A DNA stretch of 64,000 bases from Ornithodoros turicata (Eukaryota > Arthropoda > Arachnida > Ixodida > Argasidae): NCBI RefSeq assembly GCF_037126465.1, contig NC_088201.1, forward strand, positions 124,570,324 through 124,634,323, given 5' to 3'. The notes under the pieces were generated by a model. The model was not told the DNA's origin and did no database searches. It worked only from the letters and a program-made list of their open reading frames with translations. Both the position numbers and the translations under genes were made by a program. Positions 30,960-41,670 of the stretch are shown piece by piece (within the stretch, counting starts at the first letter, position 1; every line of letters begins with the position of its first letter).

Positions 30960-31660
30960 ACGGTATGAATCCCTCGCCGCGAAAGCGCAAGGCTGCTGCT
31001 CTGGTTGTCGCATGTTGCCTGAGCTTTTGGGTGAAGGCAGTGAAAGGTCGAGAAAACGGAAGAGGCTGTGGGTGAAGGCGATATCGAAGGCCCCCTCACA
31101 AGTTGGCGCGTAAGACAGCCTACTTCCTGTTCTTCGGCTGAGCGACGACGACTGCAGGGGCTACCTGCGGATCAGCTACACTGATTTTGAAGAGCTCATC
31201 TCCTGCATCCGTGAGGCTCTGGAGTGTGAGGACAATTTGATACGACCAGCTTTAAGACTAGAGGAGCAGCTGACCATCGCGCTCCGGTTATGACACATTC
31301 GCTTCTTAACAGGAGAGTCGTTCGACTCTCTTCACTATCAGTACTGTGTTGATATTAGTACAATCCAGAACAAGGTTAAGAAAGTCTGTGCAGCATTGTG
31401 TGACTACCTGATTCCTCGGTAAGTTAGGACATTGTACTCAACTGGAGTATGGACTATTTAGTAAGTTCAGTGTGATAAATTTAAAGTGGTATTCCCAGGT
31501 ACGTGAGACTGCCGGCTACCAGTTCTCAGTGGGAGGAGGTCGCCCACAAGTGTTTTGCTCGTTGGCACTTCCCCCATTGCATCAGTGCTCTAGATGGCAA
31601 GCACGTGACAATTCGGTGTCCTCCCAAGGCTGACTCTTCGTCCTTCAGTTATATGGGCCA
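30960..31660 (+). pseudogene. PIF/Harbinger transposase relic with an intron
   Basis: Several frames together give KRKRLWVKAI, then DFEELISCIREAL, RLEEQLTIALR, FLTGESFDSLHYQYCVDISTIQNKV and CDYLIPR, followed after an intron by YVRLP, WHFPHCISALDGKHVTI and PPKADSSSFSYM. The FL.TG.S...L...F.....TI and FPHCIGA.DGKH patterns are hallmarks of PIF/Harbinger nucleases (the DGKH aspartate is catalytic). Stops and small indels are scattered through it. It ends abruptly at 31660, where the BEL LTR begins, so the second and third catalytic acids are lost or lie beyond. Confidence 0.8.
31419..31498 (+). other. Intron of the Harbinger transposase (80 bp)
   Basis: GTAAGT at 31419 and CCCAG ending at 31498. 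Joining the two sides turns ...CCTCG + GTACGTG into the codons for P-R-Y-V, keeping the transposase frame across the junction. Confidence 0.75.
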
Positions 31661-31907
31661 TGTGTAAAATTGTACGAAAACAAGCAAGAAGACGACGAAG
31701 GACTGACAGCACGGGGCCGCGTGCTTTGTTTTGTTGGGGCTTTATATCTTATTATTCTCGCATTCACCTTAAACGAGGTGAAGACGTGGCATTAAAATCA
31801 AGGGTTCTGTCTGGTCTCATCTCAGCATCTCGATGGGCTTCGGTGGGCATAATGGACAAACTCCCTACAGCGTAACGAATTGATCAGGATTTTCTTCAAA
31901 CGAAACA
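31661..31907 (+). repeat. BEL 5' LTR with primer-binding site after it
   Basis: Runs from TGTGTAAAATTG (or TGTAAAATTG at 31663) to CAAACGAAACA. It is followed at 31908 by TTTGGTGTCGAAACCCGG, a primer-binding-type sequence of BEL elements. A matching 3' LTR was not found in the window, so the left border rests on where Harbinger homology stops. Confidence 0.7.
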
Positions 31908-31962
31908 TTTGGTGTCGAAACCCGGGAAGGAAGGAACGACGAAGTAATCCTGCGTCACAGAT

Positions 31963-33260
31963 TTGAACGTTTTGGCATGCCTGCTGACGTCGTGGATAGG
32001 CTTAAGGCCAAACGTGGTGCACGAAGGGCACAAGCTACCAGGATTATCAACGATGCCACTGCTACTATGGGAGATGCGAAACTGTACCGTGGAAACCGTC
32101 AACGTTCTCCTGGAAAAGTTGGTGAACTGCTGCAAGGAACTTGGTTGTCTCGATGGCGAAGTTGAAGAGGTAACCACGGCAGGGAATTTTGAAGCGAAGT
32201 ACGAATCGATGTTGCAATACGAAGAGAAGGTAACCGAGGCTCTAGCAAATTTGCGCCTAAAATTAGGGCGACTTCAAGCGACAGCATGTACATCTCGCGC
32301 GTCAGCTGCATCCGCAACGTCTGGTCAGCAATCCGGCGTTAAGCTACAACGACTTCAGCTGATGAAATTATCTGGGAACCTCACAGAATGGCAACCATTC
32401 TGGGAACAGTACAAGGCCAACGTTGACGACAACACAGCCCTCAGCAAGTCAGACAAGTTTCATTATCTACGCTCGCTTCTGTTAGGAACTGCGTCTGCTG
32501 CCGTAGCAGGGTTACAAGCAACGGAGGCTACTTACGACGATGCCGTTGCTATTCTTACCCAACGATTCGGTGACAGAGGAAAGCTGGAGAAAGGATACAT
32601 GGAGAAACTACGGAATCTCCCTTCAGTGAAGTCGTCAGCAGATACTGTCGGTCTACGTAAACTGTACGACCACGTTCAAAGAAATAGCTGCGGCCTACGG
32701 TCCCTGGGTACGTCAACGGCGACATATTCAGCGATGATGGCTCAAATCCTGCTGTCCTCCATTCCGCGTGACATCATCCTCGAGTATCACAGATCCAGCT
32801 CTCGGAACTCTGCGACTGGAATTGGAACGTCGACCCCAGTCACACCAGACCCGAACGTTAACTCTGGGGCCGGGACGACCCCTGTTGCTGGAAGCTCTGG
32901 GTCAGAAGAACTTAACAAAGTATTGGAATTCCTCAAGACGGAGGTCGAAAGCAGAGAGAAGAGCGGGCTTTTCGACAACGCTGCACGAAACTACGGCACT
33001 CCACATAGGACCGCTAAAGCTCAAGCCGTCAACGCTACTGCCTTTGCACTACCTAGCCGGACAGCGGCTGCTCAAGCTTGCCTCTTCTGCAACAGCTAAC
33101 AACATCGTACTGAAACGTGCAACGCGGTTATTTCTATGGAGGACAAGAAGAAGGTACTGGCCAAGCAGCGACGCTGTGTCCGGTGCACAAGACGGTCGCA
33201 CACTTCGAGAGAATGCCGCTTCAAAGGAAAATGTCGAAAGTGCTCGGACGACATGTAGAA
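31963..33260 (+). pseudogene. BEL gag
   Basis: After a short N-terminal part in another frame (DVVDRLKAKRGARRAQ), the main frame has a coiled-coil-like segment. It is followed by KLSGNLTEWQPFWEQYKANV, LSKSDKFHYLRSLLLGTAS and AVAILTQRFGD, the DUF1759-type gag core of BEL/Pao elements. The knuckle region reads CLFCNS, then an in-frame TAA at about 33098, then QHRTETC and further Cys/His spacing CVRCTRRSHTSREC. The protein would assemble particles. The broken knuckles and the N-terminal frameshift make it non-functional. Confidence 0.82.
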
Positions 33261-35714
33261 TCAATGTGCGACCCTAACTGGGCCTCCAGAAAGGAAGGTA
33301 ACCTGCAGGAAACGCCTGCCACGGCTACAGAAGACGCACCAGCTCTTGTGACCGATACGTCTTCGTCGAGCGCTGTCCTTCTGCAGACGTTCAGAGCATG
33401 GGCCACATCAGGAACGAAGTGCGAGTACATCAGGGCAATATTCGACAGTGGGAGTTCCTGTACCTTCATTCGTGAAGATTTAGCGCAAATGCTGCACTTG
33501 AAGGAGGTAGCAAAAGTTGTGATCAGCATCAACACGTTTTCATCGACAGCACAGTCCCGACCTACTGAGAGAACCGTCGTGGAAGTGACCGTGAGGAGTC
33601 AGTACGGACATGACGATGTCACACTAAACGCCATCGTTATGCCTGAGCTCTGCAGAGACATTACGGAATCGGCCGTTGACGACGAACATGTGCTGGAGCT
33701 TCAGGGCCGCGGCGAACAAGTAGCCGACATGGTTGCGTTTCCTGGACTGCGACAAGTGAGCGGGATCAGCCTGCTCGTAGGCTGCGATCAAGTTTGGAAG
33801 CTCATTTCCGGAGACGTCCGTCGTTGCGGGCAATACCAACAGCTCGTCGCCATGAAGTCTATATTTGGGTGGACCTTTCAAGGGCCGAGCTCCGTAAAAG
33901 ACTTGCAAGCACGACAAGTCAACAGCCTCATCTGTGTGCTCAAAACTAGTGTGAGCGGCATCACTATAGAGGATGATGAGGTGATCAGAAGAATGTGGGA
34001 AGTGGAAGGCACTGGAATCTGCGAAAAGATCGCGCCCGTTCCTACAGAAGGCAATGTAATGGCGGAGTTCCGTCGGACCGTCAAAATGAGAAACGGGCGG
34101 TACGAAGTACGCCTTCCGTGGAATGACCTGGACGTCCCACTTCACGATAACAAAGCAGTAGCTACAAGCAGACTTTCTAGGCTGGTGAACCGACTCGTCG
34201 GCAACAGGCAGCTGCTACATGAATATGACAGGAACATCCGCGAGTATCTGGTCCAGGGGCACGCTGAAGCTGTTCCAGCAGTGTATCCTAAGACGGCTGA
34301 TCGAACCTACTACATGCCTCATCGTGAAGTTCTTAGGCCCGACTCTACTTCAACGAAAATGCGCATCGTGTTCGACGCGTCATCGCACTTCGACAAAGAC
34401 ACGTCCTTGAACGGCCACCTTGAGAAGGGCCCAAAAGTACAACAGGATCTGCTGGACATTCTACTGCGTTTTAGGACACATCCGATCGGAATTGTAGCGG
34501 ATATTGGAAAAGCATTTCTTCAAATCAGCGTTCACGAAGAAGACAGAGATGCACTCCGTTTTTTATGGTTTGAAGAAGTGCCATCACGAATGGACAGTCA
34601 AGGTGCCAGAATGGTTGAATGGCGCATGACACGTGTGCCATTCGGAACGACGGCCAGTCGCTTTTTACTGACAGCTACGCTTCACCACCACTTTTTGACT
34701 ATAGATGGGGAACTAAGATGTGCCGCGAACACACTTTCGACATCGTTCTATGTCGACGACTTGTTAACGGGCGCTGCTACCTTTGAGTCTGCGTTGAAGC
34801 TCTATGAAGACTCAAACGTCATCATGGACCGAGCTATGATGTGTCCACGGAAGTGGTCATCCAACTCTTGTGAGCTTCACGAAATATTTTCTACGGATAA
34901 ACGAGGTGCAGCGAACGAAAAGGATCGCCTCACTACAAAGGTGCTAGGCATAATATGGAATACGAAAGACGACCAGCTCGCCTGCAGCTTGGATGGAGTA
35001 ATTAGTTCCTTGGCACATTCACCTGGATCTAAACGTAACGTCCTGCAGACATCGGCTAGAATCTACGATCCTCTTGGCCTCCTGAACCCGTTTACTGTTC
35101 GGGCAAAGATGCTGTTTCAGTCACTATGGGTTGAACAGATGGGTTGGGACGAGGAGATGCCGCTCGACAAGCAGCGACTCTGGCAAGACTGGTGTGAAGA
35201 GGTTCCCGAGCTGATCAACGTCACTGCAGATCGTTGCTTACTCCCGTGTGGCGCCGAGGACCTGCAAGTCCATATCTTCTGCGACGCCAGCCCGAAGTGC
35301 CATGGTGCCGTGGCATACTTGAGGACTGAAAAGAGCGGATCCCTGACGTCCACGCTCATCTTCTCGAAGTCCCGTGTGGCTCCACTCAAGCAGATGACAC
35401 TGCCGCGTTTAGAACTTATGGAAGCGCTGATTGTGTCCAGGATGTTAAGCTACCTAGAGCGGATCTGGTCTGGTCTTGCATTTGAATACTACTTGTGGAC
35501 ATACTCGACGATCGTCCTGTGGTGGATCGGGAAGCCCCCTAGCGAATGGAAGCAATTCGTCAGCAGTCGTGTTCAGGAAGTTCAGCAGAATACGGACACA
35601 AAACGGTGGAAGCATTGCCCAGGAGCGACTAACCCTGCAGACTGTCTCACAAGAGAGACGCCAGCACGAACACTCTCCGAAAAGTCACATGGTGGTGCGG
35701 ACCACATTGGCTAA
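33260..35714 (+). CDS. BEL/Pao pol: protease, RT, RNase H (no integrase)
   Basis: A long open frame (nominally from 33117, real pol sequence from about 33260). The protease active site is AIFDSGSSCTFI. After a linker with SLLVGCDQVWKL and SIFGWTFQG, the RT shows YYMPHREVLRP, RIVFDASSH, IVADIGKAFLQIS, RVPFGTTASRFLL and STSFYVDDLLTG. RNase H follows with IFCDASPKCHGAVAYL and LPRLELMEA. It ends with SSRVQEVQQ and GATNPADCLTR, then shifts frame. In the next frame WWCGPHWLIHDPTTWPEN, the usual BEL continuation, appears, then homology stops. The integrase is absent. Confidence 0.88.
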
Positions 35715-35775
35715 TCCACGATCCTACGACCTGGCCAGAGAACGATATTGAATCCCAGTCAACCACGAAATGTAG

Positions 35776-36366
35776 AATCAACGTTGAAGTAACATTGCAA
35801 ATCTACAACACCACCGTAGAATCGGCGATAGCGTGCAGCGTAGATTGTACGTAAAAAATGTCCGGTCAAAAACACGTAGAATCTACTATAATTCCATAAC
35901 GCTATTTCTACGTTGACTGTTGGTTTTTCTACGTTGATAGAACATTCATCAAATGTTGTGAATTACTGTTTATTCTACATTGTCTATTGCTACCTCTTGC
36001 TACTATGCTACTGCACTTCTGCTGGGGCAAAAGCGCAGGTATCCCCAAATCTAACTGTGTCCAAATACAATAGTACAAATGTGTAATAGTGAATATCCAT
36101 TAAGATAATGAGGGGTATGACAGTTTATGTGTTTGTTTATTAAAATCTTAAATCAAGTAATGAAACATGTACAAAAAAGATAATCAGTGATAATGGTCAT
36201 AATAATAATAATCACATGCATGATCGGTACGCCTCTTCGCAACGGTCATCTCCGAAAGATAACCAATAACATAGGTCATTCCATCTAGTGCGATAGCAGC
36301 TCAAACACTACCATAAATAGACGTCAAAAACAGACACTACAACCACTGGGAACACGTGCATGACAC
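35776..36366. repeat. Stretch with scattered CTACGTTGA / TAGAATCAACGTTGA motifs
   Basis: Between 35776 and 35970 the motifs TAGAATCAACGTTGAAG, GTAGAATC and CTACGTTGA recur in both orientations, as in foldback DNA. Element borders are unclear. No gene seen. Confidence 0.4.
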
Positions 36367-36367
36367 C

Positions 36368-36500
36368 TACACTGTTAGAAAAATTTATACCTTTTGGGGT
36401 ATAAACGGTTTGTCCCAGGCCTTGTACCTTTTGAGGTATAAACGCTATACCTTCCTCAAGGTATACTATCTTTATACCTCCCTGAAAGCATATTATTTGC
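36368..36500. mobile_element. End of a small TIR element (CACTGTTAGAAAA type)
   Basis: CACTGTTAGAAAAATTTATACC preceded by TA, then repeated (T)ATACCTT..GGTATAAA motifs in both orientations. Only this end was recognised. Confidence 0.35.
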
Positions 36501-36726
36501 ACCTCGAAATTACGAAATGGTACGAAATGTTACAAATTTTGTACACAAGTGTTGTGATGTTAACCCTGGAAGCAGCAGATGTCTTTTAGCAATGATTGGG
36601 TAACATTGTCCAAATGAAAAGTCACTAAGTTGCAATTATTTTCTGACCCAAATAACAACCATATGTGTGAACACTTGTCCAAGCAGAGAAAGCTATGCTT
36701 ACAGAGTGCACACTGCAAATACGCAC

Positions 36727-37003
36727 CTTGATATTGCCACATCGTGTCTTGTTTGAAGTATGAGCTCAAGTATTCGTATCTTTACGATGTCTTTTCGTAA
36801 GGGATCCAAGGTGCGGAGCTCTGACACAACCTGCTTGCAGAAGTAGTAGTTCATGCCTCGGATATCATCGGGCTCGTTCAACACAGATATAGCCTTGTTT
36901 AGCATTTCTTGCGGTGTAGGAACTGACTTTCGCTCATTTGCTTTTGCGTGCTCCTTGAAGAAATATGTCATCAGGTTCCTGAACTTGACGAGTGCAGCCT
37001 TGG
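36727..37003 (-). CDS. MADF-BESS gene, exon with second half of MADF and BESS motif
   Basis: The exon begins after a TTTTTTTGTAG acceptor and ends at AAG|GTGCGT. It encodes AKAALVKFRNLMTYFFKEHAKA (last MADF helix) and a linker, then YYFCKQVVSELRTLDPLRKD and IVKIRILELI, which fits a BESS motif. Its first base completes the split codon left by the exon at 41514-41670, giving an unbroken frame. MADF-BESS proteins are DNA-binding regulators in arthropods; some transposon accessory proteins share the fold. Further exons downstream were not found. I consider this the best host-gene candidate in the window, though a domesticated transposon protein is possible. Confidence 0.7.
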
Positions 37004-37155
37004 CTACAAAAAAATATCGCATGCACAATGTAATGTGTTCAGCTTTCTCACATGTTAAGGGAAATAGCAGGAGCAATGTGTGTGTTGTTAAGTGGTTGTT
37101 GTGCTATGTTAACAAATGAATAAATGACTTTTTATTACAGCAGTGTGGTCACCTT

Positions 37156-37243
37156 TGTAACGTTCCCGCTACAATTACCAAAGTCAAAGGAGAAAATAGA
37201 ACGTTTCCGTTTAATAACAGCTCACATCAACCTCGTCCCCACA
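37156..37243 (-). repeat. Short-LTR gypsy, 3' LTR
   Basis: 88 bp; plus strand runs TGTAACGTTCCC to CGTCCCCACA. The pol frame reads into it. Confidence 0.88.
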
Positions 37244-39232
37244 GTCTCGTCCTCCACCTCCTTTTTCCCCTTGTCCTCCTCGTCGTACTCTGCTTACAGT
37301 TCCTGTGCGAAGAAGACCATCCCTCCTGGGATAATACTTTAAAATATTTCCTATGGCGGCAATTTCTTTTTTGCCATTGCCATTTATGTACACAACGTTC
37401 TTAAGAACACCGTCTATGTGCGCAGTTCGTAGGACCCGAAATGGACCAGACCACCTTAATCGCTGCCCAGGAATATTTTTTTTCACTAGCACCATGTCTT
37501 CTAGTGCGACGTCTGGGATGCTAGGGTAATGTATTTGGTCGAAACCTCTCTTCATCGCCTTTTTGTAGGTGTGTTGTTCGGGCTCTGTTTTTAGGCTCTC
37601 TTTCAGGACGATCTTGTCTGCTATGCCCAGTTGAGTGTCAGCGGGCAATACAGAGGGCACTCTGTGTGCAGAGAAGTATGGACTACATCCCAAACCTGCA
37701 GTGTACGACTTTTTGTGGTGATTCACTGCGGCTTCGAGAGAACACTTCCATCCACCAGGAAAATTTGGATACATAGACATGTACTGTTTGAGATCTCGGA
37801 TAACCCTCTCGGCCAGCCCGTTGCCCGAAGGGTGGTACGGCGACGATGTCTTCAAGGTGATCCCCTTTTGCTGCGGCCATGATCGGAAGCGCCGACTTGT
37901 AAATGCCGCTCCGTTGTCTGACACAACACGCTTTGTATTGCGGAACATGTCTCGTTCAAGCATCGCTATGACATTATTTGTATCCTCTTTACCCGGCTTG
38001 GCAGCCACTATCCTAGTGCACTCATCAATGGCAACCAGGAATGACTGCGTCCTTCCTACACCTTCCGTCTTCTTCTTTAGCTCTGCGAAGTTCAGGTGGA
38101 CAGTTTGGAAGGGGTTCGCTGAATGTTCTGTCAGAATCATACGGTCCGCAGTGGGTCTATATTTGGCTTTGTTTAATTGGCATTCAGCGCACGACCTGAC
38201 GTAATCTCTGATGTCTCTCTTCATGCAATCCCAGGAGAAACGCTGCCTCAGTTTGTGGTAGGTCTTCGAAAAAACGTCATGTCCTCCAGACTCCGGGCTG
38301 TCGTGATACATATTCAATACCTTGGGCACAAGAGTCTTGGGAACCAGAAATCTTTCTCCCAGTTGTTGAAGCTCCTCGGTACCTTCCCATAACTTTAGGT
38401 AGAACGATTCCAGAAGCGCTGGTGAGTGTACATTGGGCAGTCTTGAGAGCGCATCCGCGTCCGTCAGATATGGGCCTGGTCGATGTGCAACCTCAAAATC
38501 AAAGTGCTGCAACTCTGCAATCCATCGCGCCATTCTTCCCTTCGGCTCAGACTGCTTGAGGATATGAGTCAGCGCCTGATGGTCGGTGAACAGCTTAAAG
38601 TGTCTGCCCTCCAGATAGGTTGTGAAATACCTGAATGCCATCAGAACCGCCAAGGCCTCCTTTTCGGTTGTGGAATAGTTGATCTCACTCTTGCTGAAAG
38701 TGTATGAGTGATATCTAATTACTCTCAGTCTTCTTGCCTTCGGCTCCAAGTCCTGGCGTTGATACAGCACTGCTCCTGTGCCAAAGCGGGAGGCGTCGGT
38801 GTTTAACTCAAAGGGCAAGCCAAAATCCGGAAGGGCCAATACCGGATCAGATGAGATAGCTTGTCTGAGGTCTATATAAGCATCTTCGCATGCCTTTGTC
38901 CAAACAAAGGGAACGTCTTTCTGAGTTAACACCGTTAGACATTTGGCTCGTTTTGCGAAATCCCTGATGAAGGCGCGAAAGTGTCCAGCTAAACCCAAGA
39001 ACACCCGAAGCGAGTGAACATCTGTGGGCTTGGGTAACTCTGCTATGCGTGCGACGGATTCTTGTTTTGTTGTTTTTGTCTGACCATCAAAAACGCGGCC
39101 TAGAAACGCTACACGTCTTTGGAAGAATGCACACTTCTTTAGGTTAATTTGTAGGTCAGCATTACTGAAGGACCTTAGGACCTTGATCTTCCAGAGACTT
39201 CGAATAGACAATGATGTCATCAATGTAGACAT
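37211..39232 (-). pseudogene. Short-LTR gypsy pol: RT end, RNase H, integrase
   Basis: It enters in a shifted frame, then continues LQINLKKCAFFQRRVAFLG (RT thumb). RNase H has LNTDASRFGTGAVL, TEKEALAVLMAF and TDHQALTHIL. The integrase zinc region is MYHDSPESGGH...CAECQL. The catalytic series reads VHLNFAEL, VVSDNGAAFTS and NGLAERVIRDLK. The first position, normally Asp (HLDFAEL in relatives, from memory), is Asn here, so the integrase is predicted inactive even apart from frameshifts. The open frame runs through the polypurine tract into the 3' LTR and stops at 37211. Confidence 0.85.
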
Positions 39233-39400
39233 TGCAAAAGACCCCCAAATGTGGTTCTAAAACAGAGTCTATCATCTTTTGAAACCAGGCGGGGGAATTC
39301 TTCCAACCGAATGGCAAGCGATTATACTCGTACAGGCCGAACGGTGTAGCAAAGGCCGTGTACTTTTTATCCTCTTCCGTCAAAGGAACTTGCCAGAACC
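39162..39400 (-). pseudogene. Short-LTR gypsy RT palm (third frame)
   Basis: GFWQVPL, then KYTAFATPFGLYEYNRLPFGWKNSPAWFQ and VYIDDIIVYSKSLED. The catalytic YIDD is intact. Frameshifts at about 39400 and 39185 separate it from the neighbouring pieces. Confidence 0.85.
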
Positions 39401-40179
39401 CCTTTGAAGTCGATTCGTGGAAAGACTGAACAGCCTCCGGTTTCGTTAATGATGTCCTCTATCTTCGGCATTGGGTAGGGGAAGAGGTCCGTCTGCTTGT
39501 TTATGAAGCGGTAGTCCGTGCAGAGGCGAAAACTACCATCTTCCTTCGGAGCAATCGTAATTGGTGACGCAAATGGGGACACAGATGGACGGATGATGCC
39601 AGCCTCCAACATTCCCTTCACCTCTCCTTTCAGCCAGCTCTTCTTCTCTCGCGACATTTGATAAGGCTTCCGACGAACAACCGTAGTGTCGCGGAGAGTA
39701 AACGGTGCCACAAAATGCGATGTCGCAGGTGGATAGTCGCCATGTGGTTGTAGCTCGGGGAAATATTTTGACACATCCTCCGTACTGGTTACTCTGCGCT
39801 CGTCCAGTTGCATGGGACAGGTTTCATCCGCGTCGAGAGAAACCGTATCGTTCCAGAAGATATTCAAACTCATTTCTTTTATGGTGGGGCGAGAGAGCAG
39901 AAGGTCGTAAGAGACGTTGTCCATCACTAATGCTTTGAGAAAGAAGCTTTTCTTTTGGTATACTACCTCCAGCGACGTCCAATTGCTGTAGCACCTTCGC
40001 TGTCCATCATAACCCTGCACTTGGATGACTTGTCCGGCAGAGATGTTATCGTCTTTTACGATTCTCCTGCTGACTAGGTTTACTGAGGCGCCGCTATCAA
40101 GTACCGCCTGAACGTCATAGCCATTCACCAATATAGACACATGTAGCAAACCACCGTTAGTCAGAAATACAGTCCTCAT
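39367..40179 (-). pseudogene. Short-LTR gypsy protease and N-terminal RT
   Basis: Protease site AVLDSGASVNLVS and partner YDLLLSRPTIK. RT begins FTLRDTTVVRRKPYQMSREK, MLEAGIIRPSVSPFASPI and FRLCTDYRFINKQT, then the frame is lost at the FKG of motif A. Confidence 0.85.
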
Positions 40180-40256
40180 TTTTGTCGTAGGGTGAGGCTG
40201 TACACCCTCTTTTATTCGTTTTCTGAGTCTTTTGTTTCGTCGGCGTCATCGATCAC

Positions 40257-41212
40257 TTACTCCACCACGTCAACAGTGGCGGATTGGATTGTGCGGAACG
40301 CCCCGCGGGCCTTACTATTCGATGTCCTCCAGGAATCCATCCTCTTGTTCGAAGTTTCGGCGTTAGGTGTGGTGATACACAGCTCCTTCAAGCACTGCAG
40401 AAGTTCCCCTACTGCTTTCGGAGCCCTCACTTGTATTTGCTTTTGCAAGTCCTTTGGCGGTCCATGCACGATTAAGGCGATAGTGGAGTCAGGTGACAGT
40501 TTGGGATCAGCAAGCTGCAGCAGCCTCCGTTTCTCATAAAAATACTCAAGTACTGTTCCCAAGCGAAACTTGTAGAAAATTGCCTTGTCCCATCGGTCTA
40601 CCGCATTTTCTCCGAACGACTCCAGGAAGCTTCTCTTCCAGTCGGTCCAGGGAGAGTTCGCATGCTCCAGTACACGAAGCTCATACCATTTCCTCGCCAT
40701 GCCGGTTAAAAACAGACGGAGATTTTTAATCCGATCCTTATCGGCTCTCCAGAAATTCTTGCTACAAGCATATTCGTAGAATTCCATCCAAGCATTCGGC
40801 AGGAGGACTTTCCATCAAACGGATCGGGTTTTGTTAGTTCGAACTTAGGTCTATCGTCTCCCAGCTTAGACGCCAGGAGAGTAGTAAGCACTTGCTGGGT
40901 TTGGGCCAACTGTTGCAAAACTAAAGTAAGGTTCGGGTCTGCCACGGCAGACACTTCACTGGGCGAGGCTGAAGGAAGCATACGAGGCTTAACCAAAAGC
41001 TCCTCAAAGCCTGACATCTTCATGTTTACCTTGATCGCATCTTTAGCAAGTAGAGCCGTGGAGTCCAACTTACTCTTCTCCATTAAGTATTGTAGGAGAT
41101 CCTTTGTAGAGGCCTGTGAAGGCAACTCTTGTCGATCTTCATCATGAGGTTGGTATGCTGTAATGACGACCCCGTGATCAGGAACCGGACGAAGAAACAA
41201 TTCCACCCACAT
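40257..41212 (-). pseudogene. Short-LTR gypsy gag
   Basis: Two overlapping frames. The first (from 41212) has FELTKPDPFDGKS, the usual entry to a retrotransposon capsid; after a small deletion near 40790 the second gives MEFYEYACSKNFWRADKDR, NLRLFLTGMARKWYELR and FLESFG. It ends at 40257 without a recognisable zinc knuckle. Together they would make a capsid-like protein of about 320 residues. Confidence 0.75.
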
Positions 41213-41250
41213 TGCAAATTAGGTGACAATCCTGTCGGCTGCGCCAAAAT

Positions 41251-41338
41251 TGTAACGTTCCCGCTACAATTACCAAAGTCAAAGGAGAAAATAGAACGTT
41301 TCCGTTTAATAACAGCTCACATCAACCTCGTCCCCACA
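41251..41338 (-). repeat. Short-LTR gypsy, 5' LTR
   Basis: 88 bp, matching the left copy. The primer-binding sequence lies immediately to its left (41229-41250). Confidence 0.88.
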
Positions 41339-41513
41339 GCCTCGTCCTCTAGTAATGGATCCAGTAAACACGCGTATCGAGTGCTTCAGAAAAGGGAATT
41401 GCATGCAACGTACATTTTTCTCTATGGGAGTTTAGAAAGGATGAACGCGCGCAGGGAGAAATGAGCTGCATGCATGGGACGCTGCTATTTGTTATGGTTA
41501 TGCGCCCACATAC

Positions 41514-41670
41514 CATCGCAGCCCAACTCCTTTGCAACTTCTTCTAACTGCCGCTGCCGCAACGTGCGATTTTTGTACTGCATGTGATTTATGTCGTACA
41601 GGTTTTCCCGCTCACTAAAGAACCTGACGAGAGCTCGCAGACGCTCAGACGTCCACTTAAAGTTCCAGGC
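41514..41670 (-). CDS. MADF-BESS gene, exon with first half of MADF
   Basis: Starts after an ATCTGCAG acceptor and ends GATG|GTATGT. It encodes AWNFKWTSERLRALVRFFSE, then ENLYDINHMQYKNRTLRQ and EEVAKELG, the first two helices of a MADF domain (W....L..L+..+..LYD..H..YKNR). The 157-nt exon ends one base into a codon that the exon at 36727-37003 completes. The intron between them is 4.5 kb and almost entirely a gypsy element. A start exon upstream was not identified. MADF domains bind DNA in arthropod transcription regulators. Confidence 0.72.

Larger units (their letters stand above)
31661..35775 (+). mobile_element. BEL/Pao retrotransposon, 3'-truncated
   Basis: It starts inside the Harbinger gene with a short LTR, then a primer site, gag and pol up to RNase H. 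No integrase and no second LTR are visible; recognisable pol ends about 35775. Gag has a frameshift near 32080 and an in-frame TAA in the zinc-knuckle region, and further shifts lie between gag and pol and near 35680. The element is dead. Confidence 0.85.
37156..41338 (-). mobile_element. Ty3/gypsy element with very short LTRs, inside the MADF-BESS intron
   Basis: LTRs of 88 bp (37156-37243 and 41251-41338) differ by eye at most at the immediate border. On the element's strand they start TGTGGGGACGAGG and end GGGAACGTTACA. The 5' LTR (right side) is followed by ATTTTGGCGCAGCCGACAGG, a primer-binding sequence of the TGGCGCAG type. Gag, protease, RT, RNase H and integrase are all recognisable but broken by several frameshifts. 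The similarity may extend about 10 bp beyond the 88 bp on one side. No clear target duplication. It lies in the same orientation as the surrounding gene. Confidence 0.88.
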
